Source of the DNA: Kurthia huakuii LAM0618
GTDB lineage: Bacteria; Bacillota; Bacilli; Bacillales_A; Planococcaceae
Direction of reading: 5' to 3'
Assembly (NCBI RefSeq): GCF_000505545.1
Contig: NZ_AYTB01000015.1
Span: forward strand, 248,001-312,000
Length of the DNA: 64,000 nt
How positions within the stretch are numbered: position 1 is the stretch's first letter; the number at the start of each line of letters is the position of its first letter. The notes beneath the pieces were generated by a model. That model did not search any database. It saw only the letters and a list, made by a program, of their open reading frames with translations, and was not told the origin of the DNA. This document shows, piece by piece, positions 62,602-64,000 of this stretch. Made by a program: the position numbers and the translations under genes.

Positions 62602-63721
62602 GGCGTGTGAAAAATCCTTGTTCGCCAATACCCATTAATTGCGTAAAGAGCACGTCCTCTGCGCGACTAATGGGCTTTATGCGTGGACTTTTTACGACAT
62701 CGGGAGCTTGCTTTCCTAGTTGCTGATTAGTAATTAACGTATAAACTTCGCTAATCGAGTAAACATCAAGTGCATCATCGATTGCTTGCGTCGTGATCAC
62801 TTCATTACAGTGCGTCGCAAAAAATTGTCCATGCGCGGTAGCAAGCTCTTTCCACATCCGTTGATAAAACATTTTTCGTGCGGGCTTCGCTACCGAAAAG
62901 TCATTCTCTACCATTAACTGAAAAGCACATTGCTCATATTGTATTGTGGGAGGTGCTTTTTTTAATTGTTCATAATGTTGATAGGCCGCTTCTTGCTCGG
63001 CAACCGTCCATTTCCCACTCCAATAATTCGGGTCGTGTAGAGTCCGCAAAAACGCGATATCTTCACAGTAAATCGCCCCTGGTAAACTTTTTTCAACTAC
63101 TGGTAATAAAAACTCTTTCTCAACAAGCATCGCTAAAACACGTGCTGTTAATTCTTCAGACGGCGTCAATTGTTGGGCGCACATTTCAAGTGGCCATAGT
63201 AGTTGCTGCTCCGCGTCATAGGCAAGTTGTACGAGTGCTGTTAAATAAAAACGCTCGTATTGATTTGGCTCATTAGCCGCTCGTATTTCGCGTAAAAATG
63301 CCGCAATTTGTTGCTGTTCTTGCGCATCAAGCTCGGCGTCGGTTAATTGAAACATGTTGTAGCGTGCACGTTGCTCCTTTAAACAATGATCACAGTGGCA
63401 CTTCATTTTATCGTGATGTTCACAAACGGGGCAGTAGCGCATCGTGTCAATTTCGGTCATACGACGAATTTGCGTGCGATTTTGCAGTGGTAATAGAAGC
63501 GGCGTGTGACTACAAATTTCGCAATATTCATGAATAATGGCATCCGGAAAATATTGCGTCAATGTATTTGGCTGTACATCAAGTGCATAGTAGGCAATCA
63601 AATCAACGACCGGCATCCGTTCTTCGTAATAAGCTTTCACTAACAGCTCAATATCTTGCGGCGATAAATGCGCTAATTTTGTATGAATATGTTTCATGTC
63701 TAACTCTTCGTAAAATGCCAT
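62588..63721 (-). CDS. Unknown protein with a cysteine-rich zinc-finger-like segment
   Basis: A 377-residue protein, not recognised. Cysteines cluster in EYCEICSH near 69 and in RYCPVCEHHDKMKCHCDHCLKE near 98-115, suggesting one or two zinc sites. The rest is helical and charged with no membrane segment or signal peptide. The start at 63721 follows AAAGGAGG. Its 3' end overlaps the MetX-like gene by 14 bases tail to tail. Confidence 0.75.
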   Translation of the reverse strand: MAFYEELDMKHIHTKLAHLSPQDIELLVKAYYEERMPVVDLIAYYALDVQPNTLTQYFPDAIIHEYCEICSHTPLLLPLQNRTQIRRMTEIDTMRYCPVCEHHDKMKCHCDHCLKEQRARYNMFQLTDAELDAQEQQQIAAFLREIRAANEPNQYERFYLTALVQLAYDAEQQLLWPLEMCAQQLTPSEELTARVLAMLVEKEFLLPVVEKSLPGAIYCEDIAFLRTLHDPNYWSGKWTVAEQEAAYQHYEQLKKAPPTIQYEQCAFQLMVENDFSVAKPARKMFYQRMWKELATAHGQFFATHCNEVITTQAIDDALDVYSISEVYTLITNQQLGKQAPDVVKSPRIKPISRAEDVLFTQLMGIGEQGFFTRPTFL

Positions 63722-63814
63722 TACATTCAACCTCCTTTTCTTTATAGTATCATATTAAAAAAACAAACTTTCGTAAATTGGCACTCGTCTAATCAATTGA
63801 GGGGGGGAGAAGAT

Positions 63815-64000
63815 GTGGATAGTTATTCATTGGAACAAATCACAGATGAAGCGATTATTGACGAATTAATGGGCGACTATGGTCAAGATATTTTGCATCT
63901 CGTTTTACAATATGTACATAATTTTTCACTAGCCGAAGATTTAACACAAGAAATTTTCTTGAAATGTTTTAAAGCATTGCCAACGTTTCAATATCAGTCA
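63815..64000 (+). CDS. ECF-type sigma factor, N-terminal part, runs off the window
   Basis: The GTG at 63815 follows GAGGGGGGG. The 62 visible residues (VDSYSLEQITDEAIIDELMGDYGQDILHLV...LAEDLTQEIFLKCFKALPTFQY) contain region 2.1-2.2 of an ECF sigma factor: AEDLTQEIFLKCFK. The rest lies beyond the edge. No anti-sigma partner can be seen. Confidence 0.85.
   Translation, partial: MDSYSLEQITDEAIIDELMGDYGQDILHLVLQYVHNFSLAEDLTQEIFLKCFKALPTFQYQS

Noticed and set aside
1-64000. CRISPR arrays, tRNA genes, rRNA genes, prophage
   Set aside because: No regular spaced repeats, no cloverleaf sequences and no phage structural genes were seen; the only rRNA-like stretch is the 16-base complement at 58887-58902.

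Overview
The window is a low-GC Bacillota chromosome segment. Gram-positive-style ribosome binding sites, T-box and preQ1-I leaders, a seven-gene Mrp antiporter operon, a SigB-type sigma factor, a teichoic-acid glycosylation cassette and a meso-diaminopimelate dehydrogenase together suggest a Bacillales member, most likely Planococcaceae (Lysinibacillus/Solibacillus-like). That placement is inference. No rRNA, tRNA, CRISPR array or prophage was seen. One complete insertion sequence and several decayed genes were found.

Layout. 1-1.7 kb: queuosine genes queF and queC (reverse strand) behind a preQ1-I riboswitch, then a GNAT acetyltransferase. 1.9-9.2 kb: acetoin catabolism, with the sigma-54 activator acoR, a consensus -24/-12 promoter, acoL-acoA-acoB-acoC and an SDR acetoin reductase. 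9.4-13.3 kb: a secreted SH3-like protein, trhO, a thioesterase and a membrane metallophosphoesterase. 13.5-15.8 kb: a cysteine-free ArsR repressor with a 32-bp palindromic operator, a SulP transporter and a small HTH protein. 15.9-18.5 kb: a divergent diguanylate cyclase and EAL phosphodiesterase. 18.8-22.7 kb: GT2, GtrA and YfhO genes. 22.7-28.6 kb: CoA transferase, Fe-alcohol dehydrogenase, nitronate monooxygenase, PucR-type regulator and a GlsB-type stress protein. 28.8-35.7 kb: ddh and mrpABCDEFG.

35.8-40.2 kb is a decayed patch. It holds a thermonuclease remnant, a bL12-like small protein, an IS4-type element with visible target duplication, an orphan sigB, and a shattered CHASE3-HAMP-GAF sensor gene ending at a 142-bp repeat. 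40.2-46.2 kb: argS with an arginine T-box, small membrane proteins, then rocD and the sigma-54 activator rocR around a reverse-strand -24/-12 promoter. 46.3-49.8 kb: an RHH/coiled-coil protein with a repeated GTTAAC upstream region, a MOSC protein, a TspO-like protein and a lactonase-like metallo-hydrolase. 49.9-55.5 kb: hyuA-hyuB behind a third sigma-54 promoter with two upstream inverted repeats, followed by a convergent sigma-54 activator. 55.6-64 kb: GNAT, ECF sigma/anti-sigma pair, VanY peptidase, a possible structured RNA, YdhR, an ECF-transporter S component divergent from pyridoxamine kinase, a MetX-like acyltransferase, a cysteine-rich unknown, and the start of another ECF sigma factor.

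The main theme is catabolism under sigma-54 control: three activators, each next to a consensus promoter, for acetoin, ornithine/arginine and a hydantoinase/acetone-carboxylase-like substrate. The most novel-looking items are the hyu regulon with its repeated inverted-repeat sites, the orphan sigB beside a dead sensor, the ArsR-SulP unit, and the structured intergenic region near 58.9 kb with a 16-nt complement to 16S rRNA. Several promoters resemble SigB sites.
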